In this document: positions 1-5,390 of the stretch, one piece after another
How positions within the stretch are numbered: the first letter of the stretch is position 1
Layout of the letters: each line of letters starts with the position of its first letter
Source of the DNA: an uncultured Bacteroidota bacterium
GTDB taxonomy: Bacteria > Bacteroidota > Bacteroidia > Bacteroidales > UBA12481
Assembly: GCA_903832165.1 (NCBI GenBank)
Contig: CAILAQ010000713.1
Coordinates: 1-5,390, forward strand
Direction: 5' to 3'
DNA: 5,390 nt
Translations under genes and position numbers: made by a program
Notes under the pieces: model-generated
Database searches by the model: none
Seen by the model: only the letters and a program-made list of their open reading frames with translations
Told to the model about the DNA's origin: nothing

Positions 1-676
1 CGAGGTCGATGGCGCCGGTCATTTCATTTACAAAGAGTACTTTTTCCCAGGTTTGCCCGCCATCGGTGGTTTTATAAACACCGCGGTCCGGATTTGTGGT
101 CCACTCATGACCTGAGGCAGCTACATAAACTACATCGGAGTTTTTTGGGCTAACCACGATACGGGCTATGGTGAAGGTGTTTTCGAGGCCCATGTGCTTC
201 CAGGTTTTTCCACCGTCGGTTGTTTTAAAAATACCGCAGCCGGCTTGTGAACTTCTGAAAATATTTGCTTCCCCTGTTCCAACCCATAATACCTGCTGGT
301 TTTGGGGATCCAGAGCAATATCTCCGATAGCTGTTGAAACCTGCTGGTCAAATATGGGTTCCCATGTCACGCCTTCGTTCATGGTTTTCCAAACGCCACC
401 TGAAGCTGTTGCTACATACATGGTGTAGAATTTTCCGCGCGGTTCCATGACTGCAACATCAGTGCAACGACCGCTGATGTTGGTTGGTCCGAGAAATTGC
501 CACTTGAGGTCTTTAAAAGCAGAGGCAGATTTCATTGCCGTATACTTGTCGAATTGTGCGAGACGATCTTTTCCTGTTACGACAGGTGATTTTGCCTGCT
601 GGGCATGGGTTGCAACTGATACGTTAAGGAATCCGGCAACTAAGAGCCCTGTTAATACCCGATAAAGTAATTTCAT
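1..676 (-). CDS. Secreted BNR-repeat / sortilin (VPS10)-like beta-propeller protein, N-terminal part (runs off left edge)
   Basis: Translating the minus strand from ATG 676-674 gives 225 codons with no stop before the window edge, so this is the 5' part of a longer gene. Residues 1-25 look like a signal peptide: MKLLYR, a hydrophobic core LTGLLVAGFL, then a cleavage-like THA followed by QQA. The mature part shows repeated Asp-box/BNR signatures: GGVWKTMNEGVTW (93-105), GIFKTTDGGKTW (148-159) and GVYKTTDGGQTW (199-210). Between them are WVGTGEANIFRSS (131-143) and VYVAASGHEW (183-192). This pattern matches the large (commonly about 1000-residue) exported 'glycosyl hydrolase, BNR repeat' / sortilin-N-terminal-like proteins of Bacteroidota and other phyla, whose substrates are mostly unknown. 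The annotated glycosidase activity should not be assumed. The product probably acts in the periplasm or outside the cell. Cys71 and Cys147 are noteworthy in an exported propeller. The gene diverges from the flavoprotein gene and has a -7-like element close upstream. The family call is firm; the biochemical role is unknown. Confidence 0.9.
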   Translation of the reverse strand, partial: MKLLYRVLTGLLVAGFLNVSVATHAQQAKSPVVTGKDRLAQFDKYTAMKSASAFKDLKWQFLGPTNISGRCTDVAVMEPRGKFYTMYVATASGGVWKTMNEGVTWEPIFDQQVSTAIGDIALDPQNQQVLWVGTGEANIFRSSQAGCGIFKTTDGGKTWKHMGLENTFTIARIVVSPKNSDVVYVAASGHEWTTNPDRGVYKTTDGGQTWEKVLFVNEMTGAIDL

Positions 677-836
677 AGGTTTAGTATGTGTTTGTATTCA
701 AAAATAGATTAAAAGGCCAATGTTTTGTGTTATCTTAAGCTGATAATTAAGTTATTTTAACAATTGCCTGCAGATTAGGGCATATGCTAAACAAAAGAGG
801 GTCATCGGTTGTATGGGGAGTTAATATATTTAAAGG
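677..836. other. Divergent intergenic region between the BNR protein and flavoprotein genes
   Basis: This 160-bp AT-rich spacer separates two genes transcribed away from each other, so it should carry promoters for both. The minus-strand -7 candidate (699-706) is the best signal. Towards the plus-strand gene only a near-match, TATATTTA (825-832), is seen. Small inverted repeats occur: CTTAA at 734-738 with TTAAG at 747-751, and GTTA at 751-754 with TAAC at 758-761. They are too short and AT-rich to call an operator. No RNA gene or extra ORF is supported. Confidence 0.5.
699..706 (-). promoter_or_regulatory. Candidate Bacteroidota -7 promoter element for the BNR-repeat gene
   Basis: On the minus strand these bases read TATTTTTG, a perfect match to the Bacteroidota primary-sigma -7 consensus TAnnTTTG. 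The element ends 22 bases before the ATG at 676, which would give a short leader of about 15-20 bases. I see no good TTTG (-33) at the expected 19-21 bases further upstream, so the call rests on one element in an AT-rich region. Confidence 0.4.
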
Positions 837-1502
837 ATGCCAATCAATTTATCAGGAGAAATGAAGAGGGTTCGCATTGAATCGGTGCGTGAAATTGCAA
901 GGAACGTATATGTGCTGGAGTATAAGAGGTTTTTTGAGTTTGAGGCCGGGCAGATAATTCCGGTTGCGCTGACCCCGGATGAACCGCCAAGGTTGTACTC
1001 CATTGCCAGCGGGGAGAAGGAGGAGAACATTCAGGTTTTGTTTAATGTGGTTAGCCAGGGGCAATTAACGCCTGCGTTATCTGAGCTGAAGGAAGGTGAT
1101 TATATCTGGTCATCGGCAGGTTTCGGCAAGTTTACCGGAACGTCAGGTAAAGCCTGCTGGATTGCACAGGGCACGGGAGTTGCTCCTTTTTCATCGATGT
1201 TCAGATCAGGTCAGCGGGAGGATAAAATTCTTATTCATGGGGGACGGTATGCGGATTCTTTTTATTATTCCGACGAATTTGAACCTGTTTTAAAAGAAAA
1301 ATATATCCGATGTTGTTCGAGGGAAATTGTACCGGGAACTTTTCAAGGGCGGGTAACAGATTATCTAAATACAGTGGAGGAGCTTTCCGGGGATTCATTA
1401 TATTATCTTTGCGGGAGTTCTGAAATGGTGGTAGAGACGAGGGACCTGCTGATTAAGAAGGGGGTTCCTTTCAGGAAAATTGTTGGGGAGATCTATTTTT
1501 AG
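837..1502 (+). CDS. FAD-binding oxidoreductase, ferredoxin/flavodoxin-NADP reductase-like
   Basis: This is a complete 221-residue cytosolic flavoprotein of the ferredoxin-NADP+ reductase superfamily. Such enzymes move electrons between NAD(P)H and a small carrier such as ferredoxin or flavodoxin. The N-terminal FAD barrel (about 9-100) carries RLYSIAS (52-58), the flavin-binding RxYSxxS motif, and QGQLTPALSEL (74-84), the usual FAD-pyrophosphate GxxTxxL region. The C-terminal nucleotide-binding half has AQGTGVAPFSSM (110-121), HGGR (134-137), a CCSRE stretch (159-163) and YYLCGSSEMV (189-198). It ends in EIYF, an aromatic C-terminus as in Fpr-type reductases. There is no 2Fe-2S domain, so the partner must be a separate protein not encoded here. 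A stop at 831-833 lies just upstream in frame, so 837 is the first possible ATG. An in-frame ATG at 861 (Met9, start of MKRVRIES) follows AGGAG at 854-858 by only two bases. Either start keeps the whole FAD domain. The physiological partner and NADH/NADPH preference are unknown. Confidence 0.9.
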   Translation: MPINLSGEMKRVRIESVREIARNVYVLEYKRFFEFEAGQIIPVALTPDEPPRLYSIASGEKEENIQVLFNVVSQGQLTPALSELKEGDYIWSSAGFGKFTGTSGKACWIAQGTGVAPFSSMFRSGQREDKILIHGGRYADSFYYSDEFEPVLKEKYIRCCSREIVPGTFQGRVTDYLNTVEELSGDSLYYLCGSSEMVVETRDLLIKKGVPFRKIVGEIYF

Positions 1503-1504
1503 GC

Positions 1505-1614
1505 TCGAAGGCCAGTTTTGAATGCTGAAATTACAAAGTCAAACAGACTCGAGAGTATTGTTTAATCAGTAGTTCCTTGATCCTGAAAATTCAAAATTCA
1601 GCATTGGTCTTCGA
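1505..1614. repeat. Imperfect inverted repeat with heptad-like arms in the flavoprotein-rlmN spacer
   Basis: The outer arms TCGAAGGCC (1505-1513) and GGTCTTCGA (1606-1614) pair over 9 bp with one G-U. The inner arms AATGCTGAA (1521-1529) and TTCAGCATT (1597-1605) pair over 9 bp. The left arm has seven unpaired extra bases, AGTTTTG (1514-1520), and the right arm has none. About 67 bases separate the inner arms. The right side is made of diverged 7-mers, GAAAATT/CAAAATT/CAGCATT (1585-1605). No T-run follows, so a classical intrinsic terminator is not indicated. It could be an interspersed intergenic repeat, a transcript-end structure, or a degraded element. It lies in a 164-bp spacer with no other gene or convincing promoter. 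Confidence 0.6.
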
Positions 1615-1666
1615 ATCTCTAACTTCAGATGATGGTTCGCGAGGATGACAAGGAAATTAACGTGGT

Positions 1667-2701
1667 ATGGAAGATGTAGCTAAAGAGAAGTTATTTGGGA
1701 TGAGGCCGGAGGAGGTGGCGGAGGTTTGCCGTACGCTGGATATGCCAAAATATGCTGCCGGGCAGATCGTAGACTGGTTGTATAAGAAAAGTATTTTGTC
1801 GATAGATGGAATGACTAATCTGGCAGGCAAATATCGGGAGGCGCTTAAGGAAAAATATGAAATTGGATTATATCCTCCGTCGAAAGTGGAAGAGTCGGTT
1901 GACGGAACGAAGAAATATCTGTATCAGTCGGGAATCAAAAAATTCGTTGAGGCTGCCTATATACCTGATGGTGAGCGTGCAACATTATGCGTGTCTTCTC
2001 AGGTCGGGTGCAAGATGGGATGTCTTTTCTGCATGACGGGAAAGCAGGGTTTTCAGGGGAACTTATCGGCCGGAGAGATTGTGAATCAGATTCATAGTTT
2101 ACCGGAACGTGATAAGTTAACCAGTGTGGTTTACATGGGGATGGGTGAACCGTTCGATAATCTGGAAAATGTTTTGCGCAGCATTGAGATTCTCACTGCT
2201 GAGTGGGGATATGGCTGGAGTCCGCGGCGAATAACGGTTTCGACAATAGGGATAATACCGGCCATGCAGGCATTTCTTGAGCGCTCGGAAGCCAACCTTG
2301 CTGTGAGCCTGCACACCCCTTTTGAGGATGAGCGCCGGATGCTCATGCCGGTGGAGCAGGTTTATCCGCTTCCGGAGGTGCTGAATACTATCCGGTCATG
2401 GGATTTTGGCCGGCAGAGAAGAATATCTTTCGAATACATTTTGTTTAAAAATCTGAATGATACACCGCGCCATGTAAAGGAGCTTGCGCGGCTGCTGAAT
2501 GGGATGCGCTGCCGCATCAACCTGATCCGGTTTCACCCGATCCCCGATACGCCGCTTGAAGGATCGGATGATCAGGCAGTTCAGGCATTCAAGGATGCAC
2601 TGAATAAAAAGGATATTCTGACCACCGTAAGGGCATCAAGGGGTGAGGATATCTGGGCAGCCTGCGGGCTGCTGTCAACCAGGGAAATGACTAAAAAGTA
2701 A
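1667..2701 (+). CDS. rlmN: Dual-specificity 23S rRNA (A2503-C2)/tRNA (A37-C2) methyltransferase RlmN
   Basis: This is a complete 344-residue radical-SAM methylase that places C2-methyl groups on A2503 of 23S rRNA, in the peptidyl-transferase/exit-tunnel region, and on A37 of some tRNAs. It acts in the cytosol. The 4Fe-4S/SAM motif CxxxCxxC is C115-KMG-C119-LF-C122, followed by MTGKQGF. GMGEPFDN (158-165) is the SAM-contacting GGEP-type motif. The two catalytic cysteines are present: C108 in TLCVSSQVGC, aligning by its spacing to E. coli Cys118, and C333 in ASRGEDIWAACG, the methyl-carrying Cys355 equivalent. The N-terminal region (about 1-90) is the accessory RNA-binding domain of RlmN. Length is typical for Bacteroidota and somewhat shorter than E. 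coli (384). The resistance methylase Cfr is the main alternative; the whole protein looks like the housekeeping enzyme. An in-frame stop at 1658-1660 lies just upstream, so ATG 1667 is the first ATG start. AAGGAA at 1650-1655 is a weak, distant ribosome-binding candidate. The next gene starts one base after the stop. Confidence 0.96.
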   Translation: MEDVAKEKLFGMRPEEVAEVCRTLDMPKYAAGQIVDWLYKKSILSIDGMTNLAGKYREALKEKYEIGLYPPSKVEESVDGTKKYLYQSGIKKFVEAAYIPDGERATLCVSSQVGCKMGCLFCMTGKQGFQGNLSAGEIVNQIHSLPERDKLTSVVYMGMGEPFDNLENVLRSIEILTAEWGYGWSPRRITVSTIGIIPAMQAFLERSEANLAVSLHTPFEDERRMLMPVEQVYPLPEVLNTIRSWDFGRQRRISFEYILFKNLNDTPRHVKELARLLNGMRCRINLIRFHPIPDTPLEGSDDQAVQAFKDALNKKDILTTVRASRGEDIWAACGLLSTREMTKK

Positions 2702-2702
2702 C

Positions 2703-3371
2703 ATGATTCCAAGAATACTTCTCGATAGTGCGCCGATACCAGGCAGCGACAAGAAACTGTTGTTATACATTCATGGCAAGGATTATTCCATTGACATATC
2801 CGGTGAAGGGGAACTGATGAGCAGCAGGGTTCACGGATCAGAAAGGGCGCTTGCTGAGCTTACCTGTGAGAGGATCAGAAGCAGGCCAAAGCCACGGATA
2901 CTTGTTGGTGGCCTGGGCATGGGATTCACACTTGCGGCAGCTTTGCAGCAGCTCGGCCCGGCGGCTCAGGTTGTGGTGGCAGAACTGGTACCTGAGGTGG
3001 TTGAGTGGAACCGCGGACCGCTCGGACAGGTATCGGGAAGTCCGCTGGAGGATGAAAGAGTGGTAGTGGCGGAAGGCGATGTCGCTAATATTATCAAGTC
3101 GGAAAAGAGGGGATTTGATGCAATTATTCTGGATGTTGACAACGGTCCGGACGGATTGACACAGGAGAGCAACAACTGGTTATATTCCCATGCCGGACTG
3201 ACTGCTTCACGGATCGCTTTAAAACCCGGCGGCATACTTTCAGTTTGGTCGGCCGGTCCGGATATCCGATTTGTCAAGAGGTTGAAGCAAAATGGATTCA
3301 GGGTGGAAGAGAAGGTGGTTTATGCCCATGGCATGAAAGGAGGAAAGTGTGTTATCTGGATTGCGGAGTGA
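2703..3371 (+). CDS. Spermidine-synthase-fold (SAM-methyltransferase-like) protein of unknown substrate
   Basis: This complete 222-residue protein has a class I Rossmann methyltransferase fold of the kind often auto-annotated 'spermidine synthase'. Residues 1-60 form a short N-terminal beta region. The nucleotide-binding loop is ILVGGLGMGFT (66-76), the acidic ribose-contact residue is E94 in VVVAELVPEVVEWNRG (90-105), and EGD (124-126) lies at the adenine site. FDAIILDVDNGPDG (138-151) is the motif IV/active-site loop, and LKPGGILSVWSAGPD (173-187) the post-motif strand. True SpeE enzymes carry GGGDGG and DSTDP. Here these positions read GGLGMG and DVDNGP, so putrescine aminopropylation is doubtful and a SAM-dependent methyltransferase or non-polyamine role is more likely. 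The start codon lies one base after the rlmN stop (TAA-C-ATG) with no good ribosome-binding site, so translational coupling to rlmN is likely. An RNA- or translation-linked role is only a guess from this linkage. The 3' end overlaps the opposing gene by 20 bp. Confidence 0.85.
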   Translation: MIPRILLDSAPIPGSDKKLLLYIHGKDYSIDISGEGELMSSRVHGSERALAELTCERIRSRPKPRILVGGLGMGFTLAAALQQLGPAAQVVVAELVPEVVEWNRGPLGQVSGSPLEDERVVVAEGDVANIIKSEKRGFDAIILDVDNGPDGLTQESNNWLYSHAGLTASRIALKPGGILSVWSAGPDIRFVKRLKQNGFRVEEKVVYAHGMKGGKCVIWIAE

Positions 3372-5390
3372 CTTTAAATTTTGATTTGCCCGATATCCAT
3401 TTTCCATTATTATCGAAGCCGTAAACCCTTATTGAATAATCGCCATAAAGATCATTGACTGAAAATCCAATTGTACCGGTATCGGAGTTCAATCCGGTTT
3501 GCCATAGAAGGACCGGATTCAGCATAGGTATCGGGGAATCAGGTTTTGCGGCTGAATATTCTTTTGGCCGGGACATTACGGGGGTTGAGAGGATTCCCTT
3601 GACTGAACGGGCGGGCAGCATAAGTCCGGCAAAGTCGCCGTTCAGTGAAATAAAGTTTACCACAGCAGAGAAGGTATAATTCCCATGAATATAAATTTTG
3701 TTTCTCACATCGATTGATTTGATTCTTCCGGGTGGTAACTCAAGCAGCTCCTTTTGGGAGGCCAGGGGAATACCATCAAGCAGAACGAGCGTTTCGTATT
3801 CGCGGGCAAAAGGCTGGGTACTGTAAACACTGATAAAGCTCCTGTTGCCATCGCGACGAACCTGGACATCGGGAACAACCTCATAAACCACCTCGCCGAC
3901 ATTGGCCAGCTCGATGTAATTATCGGTATAGATGGTCCTGTCCGGCGGGTCGTAAAAAGGCTTTTCGCGGATCACGGATACTTTGCCAACCGATCCGGCA
4001 GTTTCCTCTTTTGAAAAGACCCGGTTTAATTGCAGGTTGGTATTTAACTCCCGGGCGAATGCAGATTCTTCGCTGCTGAGGCTGAACGGCAGCATACGCG
4101 GTTTGAACGGTCGCTTGTCGAATTCGCCGAACACCTCGATAGACCAGGCTGAATCGGGTTCTGATATGAATGAAAGGATATAATCTGATGTGCCTTTTAG
4201 ATCAGGAAAGGTGAAGTAGAATAATCCATCCCGGTTGGTTTTAATGGCATTGAATCTGTTCGCAGCCAGGAGGGAGACTCCAATTCCGGTTTCAGACACG
4301 GGGATTCCTGTTTTTCGGTTTACCACTCTGCCGCTGATCATGCTTGTCCTGGTTTCAGGCAAGAAAGTCAATCCCTTATTGATCTCCTGTGCGGGACTGA
4401 AAAATGCCTGAATAATCTCGTTCGGATAGGTATTATCCTCCAACCATTTTCCGAAGGTTTCCTTTCCGGTCGGTATGCCCGGGTTGCAAGTCCAGCCGGG
4501 CATGCCAGGCATACAGGAATCATCAGTGTTGCCAGGTTCATCAAGGGAAACGAATGCAGAAAGAATGAAGGACTCATCTTTTCCATTGACCCCGGACCTG
4601 TGATAATCGGCTTTCCACTGACTGCGGATCTGTGCTGTATCTGGTATGCCTTTTATTTCGATATTATCAGCGACCGGACTGGAATTATACCAGAGCTGCC
4701 TGGCGATGACAGCGCCGTCATCTGCAAGCAGGGAAAATTGCACCAGGCCTTCCGGGATTTCGCTTATGGGAACGGTAAAGGACATTGATTCAGTGAATTT
4801 CCTGCTGTCAAACCAATACCAGGTTCCGGAACGATGAGCCAGCAGCCTGATATTTCCGGTCATACCTGATCCGGTTTTAAGCGGTTTGACAATGAGGTTA
4901 TGATAGGATGTGGTTATCACCAGTTCGTTTTTTTGAGCAGGTAAAGCAGGAAGTTCAGCAGTGCGCGGGGTTTCAGGCAAAGTTGCCAGTGCTGCAGGAT
5001 TTATAACCTTTACGGGGATTACCGTAAATTCAGAATCCGGAAAGTTCCGCATCCAGTTTGTATACGCACGCAGGTAATACCATCCTGATTTCAGATCTCC
5101 AGGCAGGGGTATAGAACCTTCCGCACCTTTATCCAACAGGGTTATATTCAATTTGACCAGTCTGGCACCGTCAGAATCAGTTAATTCAATTCGGATATTT
5201 TTACTGAGATCCGAGATTCTATAAGAATCCCTTTCGAGTATCCGGGCCTGAAAAGTAATCCTCTCTCCTGACAGATACAGATGCCGGTCGATGTGCATCC
5301 AGACAGTTTCGCGGAAATTGCCTGCGGAATTGTTCATGGGACTCTGGGCATTTATTGGAATGCAGAGTGCCCGGTTGAGTAACAGGATCC
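3352..5390 (-). CDS. Secreted MG2-like / carboxypeptidase-regulatory / TonB-plug-like protein, 5' end beyond window
   Basis: The reading frame stays open from the stop at 3352-3354 to the right edge, giving 678 codons. The first ATG (5337) is not the true start. The 17 codons before it read ILLLNRALCIPINAQSP, which looks like the end of a signal peptide cleaved after INA, so the start lies beyond 5390. Numbering from Met5337: residues 10-112 form an MG2-like macroglobulin domain (TVWMHIDRHLYLSGE, GWYYLRAYTNWMRNF); 135-265 another beta-rich segment; 332-395 a carboxypeptidase-regulatory-like fold (ISGRVVNRKTGIPV, then TNRDGLFYF). Residues 505-565 resemble a TonB receptor plug (LVLLDGIPL, then IKSIDV and SAVVNF) but no beta-barrel follows. 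A terminal beta domain (605-661) ends near FKVTPQSR. I see no clear type IX secretion sorting domain. Such proteins are widespread in Bacteroidota, exported, and of unknown function. Nothing indicates a thioester or protease-inhibitor function. A Cys/Pro/Gly-rich loop at 275-289 is unusual. Confidence 0.88.
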   Translation of the reverse strand, partial: ILLLNRALCIPINAQSPMNNSAGNFRETVWMHIDRHLYLSGERITFQARILERDSYRISDLSKNIRIELTDSDGARLVKLNITLLDKGAEGSIPLPGDLKSGWYYLRAYTNWMRNFPDSEFTVIPVKVINPAALATLPETPRTAELPALPAQKNELVITTSYHNLIVKPLKTGSGMTGNIRLLAHRSGTWYWFDSRKFTESMSFTVPISEIPEGLVQFSLLADDGAVIARQLWYNSSPVADNIEIKGIPDTAQIRSQWKADYHRSGVNGKDESFILSAFVSLDEPGNTDDSCMPGMPGWTCNPGIPTGKETFGKWLEDNTYPNEIIQAFFSPAQEINKGLTFLPETRTSMISGRVVNRKTGIPVSETGIGVSLLAANRFNAIKTNRDGLFYFTFPDLKGTSDYILSFISEPDSAWSIEVFGEFDKRPFKPRMLPFSLSSEESAFARELNTNLQLNRVFSKEETAGSVGKVSVIREKPFYDPPDRTIYTDNYIELANVGEVVYEVVPDVQVRRDGNRSFISVYSTQPFAREYETLVLLDGIPLASQKELLELPPGRIKSIDVRNKIYIHGNYTFSAVVNFISLNGDFAGLMLPARSVKGILSTPVMSRPKEYSAAKPDSPIPMLNPVLLWQTGLNSDTGTIGFSVNDLYGDYSIRVYGFDNNGKWISGKSKFKVTPQSR
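4472..4506. repeat. Intragenic GC-rich inverted repeat inside the MG2-like gene
   Basis: GGTATGCCCGG (4472-4482) and CCGGGCATGCC (4496-4506) are inverted copies over 11 bp with one G-T type mismatch, separated by 13 bases. On the coding (minus) strand this segment encodes the loop MPGMPGWTCNPGIP. The hairpin may be only a by-product of the repeated Met/Ile-Pro-Gly codons, but it is the strongest short GC-rich stem I noticed in the gene. Confidence 0.45.

Noticed and set aside
168..665. Plus-strand open frames at 168-428 and 447-665
   Set aside because: They lie antisense to the BNR-repeat gene, whose own frame has clear Asp-box motifs and a signal peptide. The antisense translations show no recognisable domain.
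1501..1620. Intrinsic terminator after the flavoprotein gene
   Set aside because: The inverted repeat has AT-rich, interrupted arms, a very long loop and no T-run, so it is reported as a repeat only.
1667..2701. Cfr-type antibiotic-resistance methylase instead of RlmN
   Set aside because: Cfr and RlmN share the cysteine set, but the overall sequence, the ASRGEDIWAACG ending and the setting without mobile or resistance genes fit housekeeping RlmN.
2966..3277. 103-codon minus-strand open frame inside the SpeE-like gene
   Set aside because: Its Ser/Thr/Pro-rich translation is what the reverse complement of a GC-richer coding region gives. The plus-strand frame has a full set of family motifs.
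3322..3334. Small hairpin ATGCC/GGCAT near the end of the SpeE-like gene as a terminator
   Set aside because: The stem is 5 bp with a 3-base loop, lies inside the coding region and has no T-run.
3754..4014. 86-codon plus-strand open frame antisense to the MG2-like gene
   Set aside because: No start signal or domain is evident, and the minus-strand frame is continuous and recognisable over more than 2 kb.
5385..5390. GGATCC exactly at the right end, suggesting a cloning boundary
   Set aside because: Another GGATCC occurs at 305-310 and the reading frame continues naturally through the end, so this is most simply chance.
1..5390. CRISPR array, tRNA/rRNA genes, insertion sequence, toxin-antitoxin or defence system
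   Set aside because: No regularly spaced direct repeats, cloverleaf-like segments, transposase or nuclease motifs, or small paired toxin-antitoxin ORFs were seen on either strand.

Overview
The window reads as an ordinary chromosomal stretch from a member of Bacteroidota, probably a Bacteroidales-like lineage. Three things point there. The large secreted protein at the right end combines an MG2-like (macroglobulin) domain, a carboxypeptidase-regulatory-like domain and a TonB-plug-like domain. The secreted BNR-repeat protein at the left end belongs to a family common in this phylum. A perfect TAnnTTTG (-7) element lies in front of the BNR gene, and Shine-Dalgarno signals are weak or badly spaced. 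The organism cannot be named more precisely from the sequence.

Layout from left to right: (1) 1-676, minus strand, is the N-terminal 225 codons of a secreted BNR/sortilin-like beta-propeller protein that runs off the left edge. (2) 677-836 is a 160-bp AT-rich divergent intergenic region. (3) 837-1502, plus, is a complete ferredoxin/flavodoxin-NADP reductase-like flavoprotein. (4) 1503-1666 is a spacer holding an imperfect inverted repeat whose arms seem to be built from diverged 7-bp units. (5) 1667-2701, plus, is a complete rlmN. (6) 2703-3371, plus, is a small spermidine-synthase-fold methyltransferase-like protein, one base after the rlmN stop. (7) 3352-5390, minus, is the large secreted MG2/plug-like protein. 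It overlaps the previous gene tail to tail by 20 bp and runs off the right edge.

The three plus-strand genes encode cytosolic enzymes: a redox flavoprotein, an rRNA/tRNA methylase, and a Rossmann-fold protein probably co-translated with it. Two minus-strand genes for exported proteins flank them. No shared pathway is evident beyond the tight rlmN/methyltransferase coupling. I find no mobile element, CRISPR array, tRNA or rRNA gene, or toxin-antitoxin/defence module. I do not think the window holds a striking new system. The points most worth following are the loss of aminopropyltransferase residues in the SpeE-like protein next to rlmN, the heptad-built inverted repeat, and the true, off-window start of the MG2 protein.
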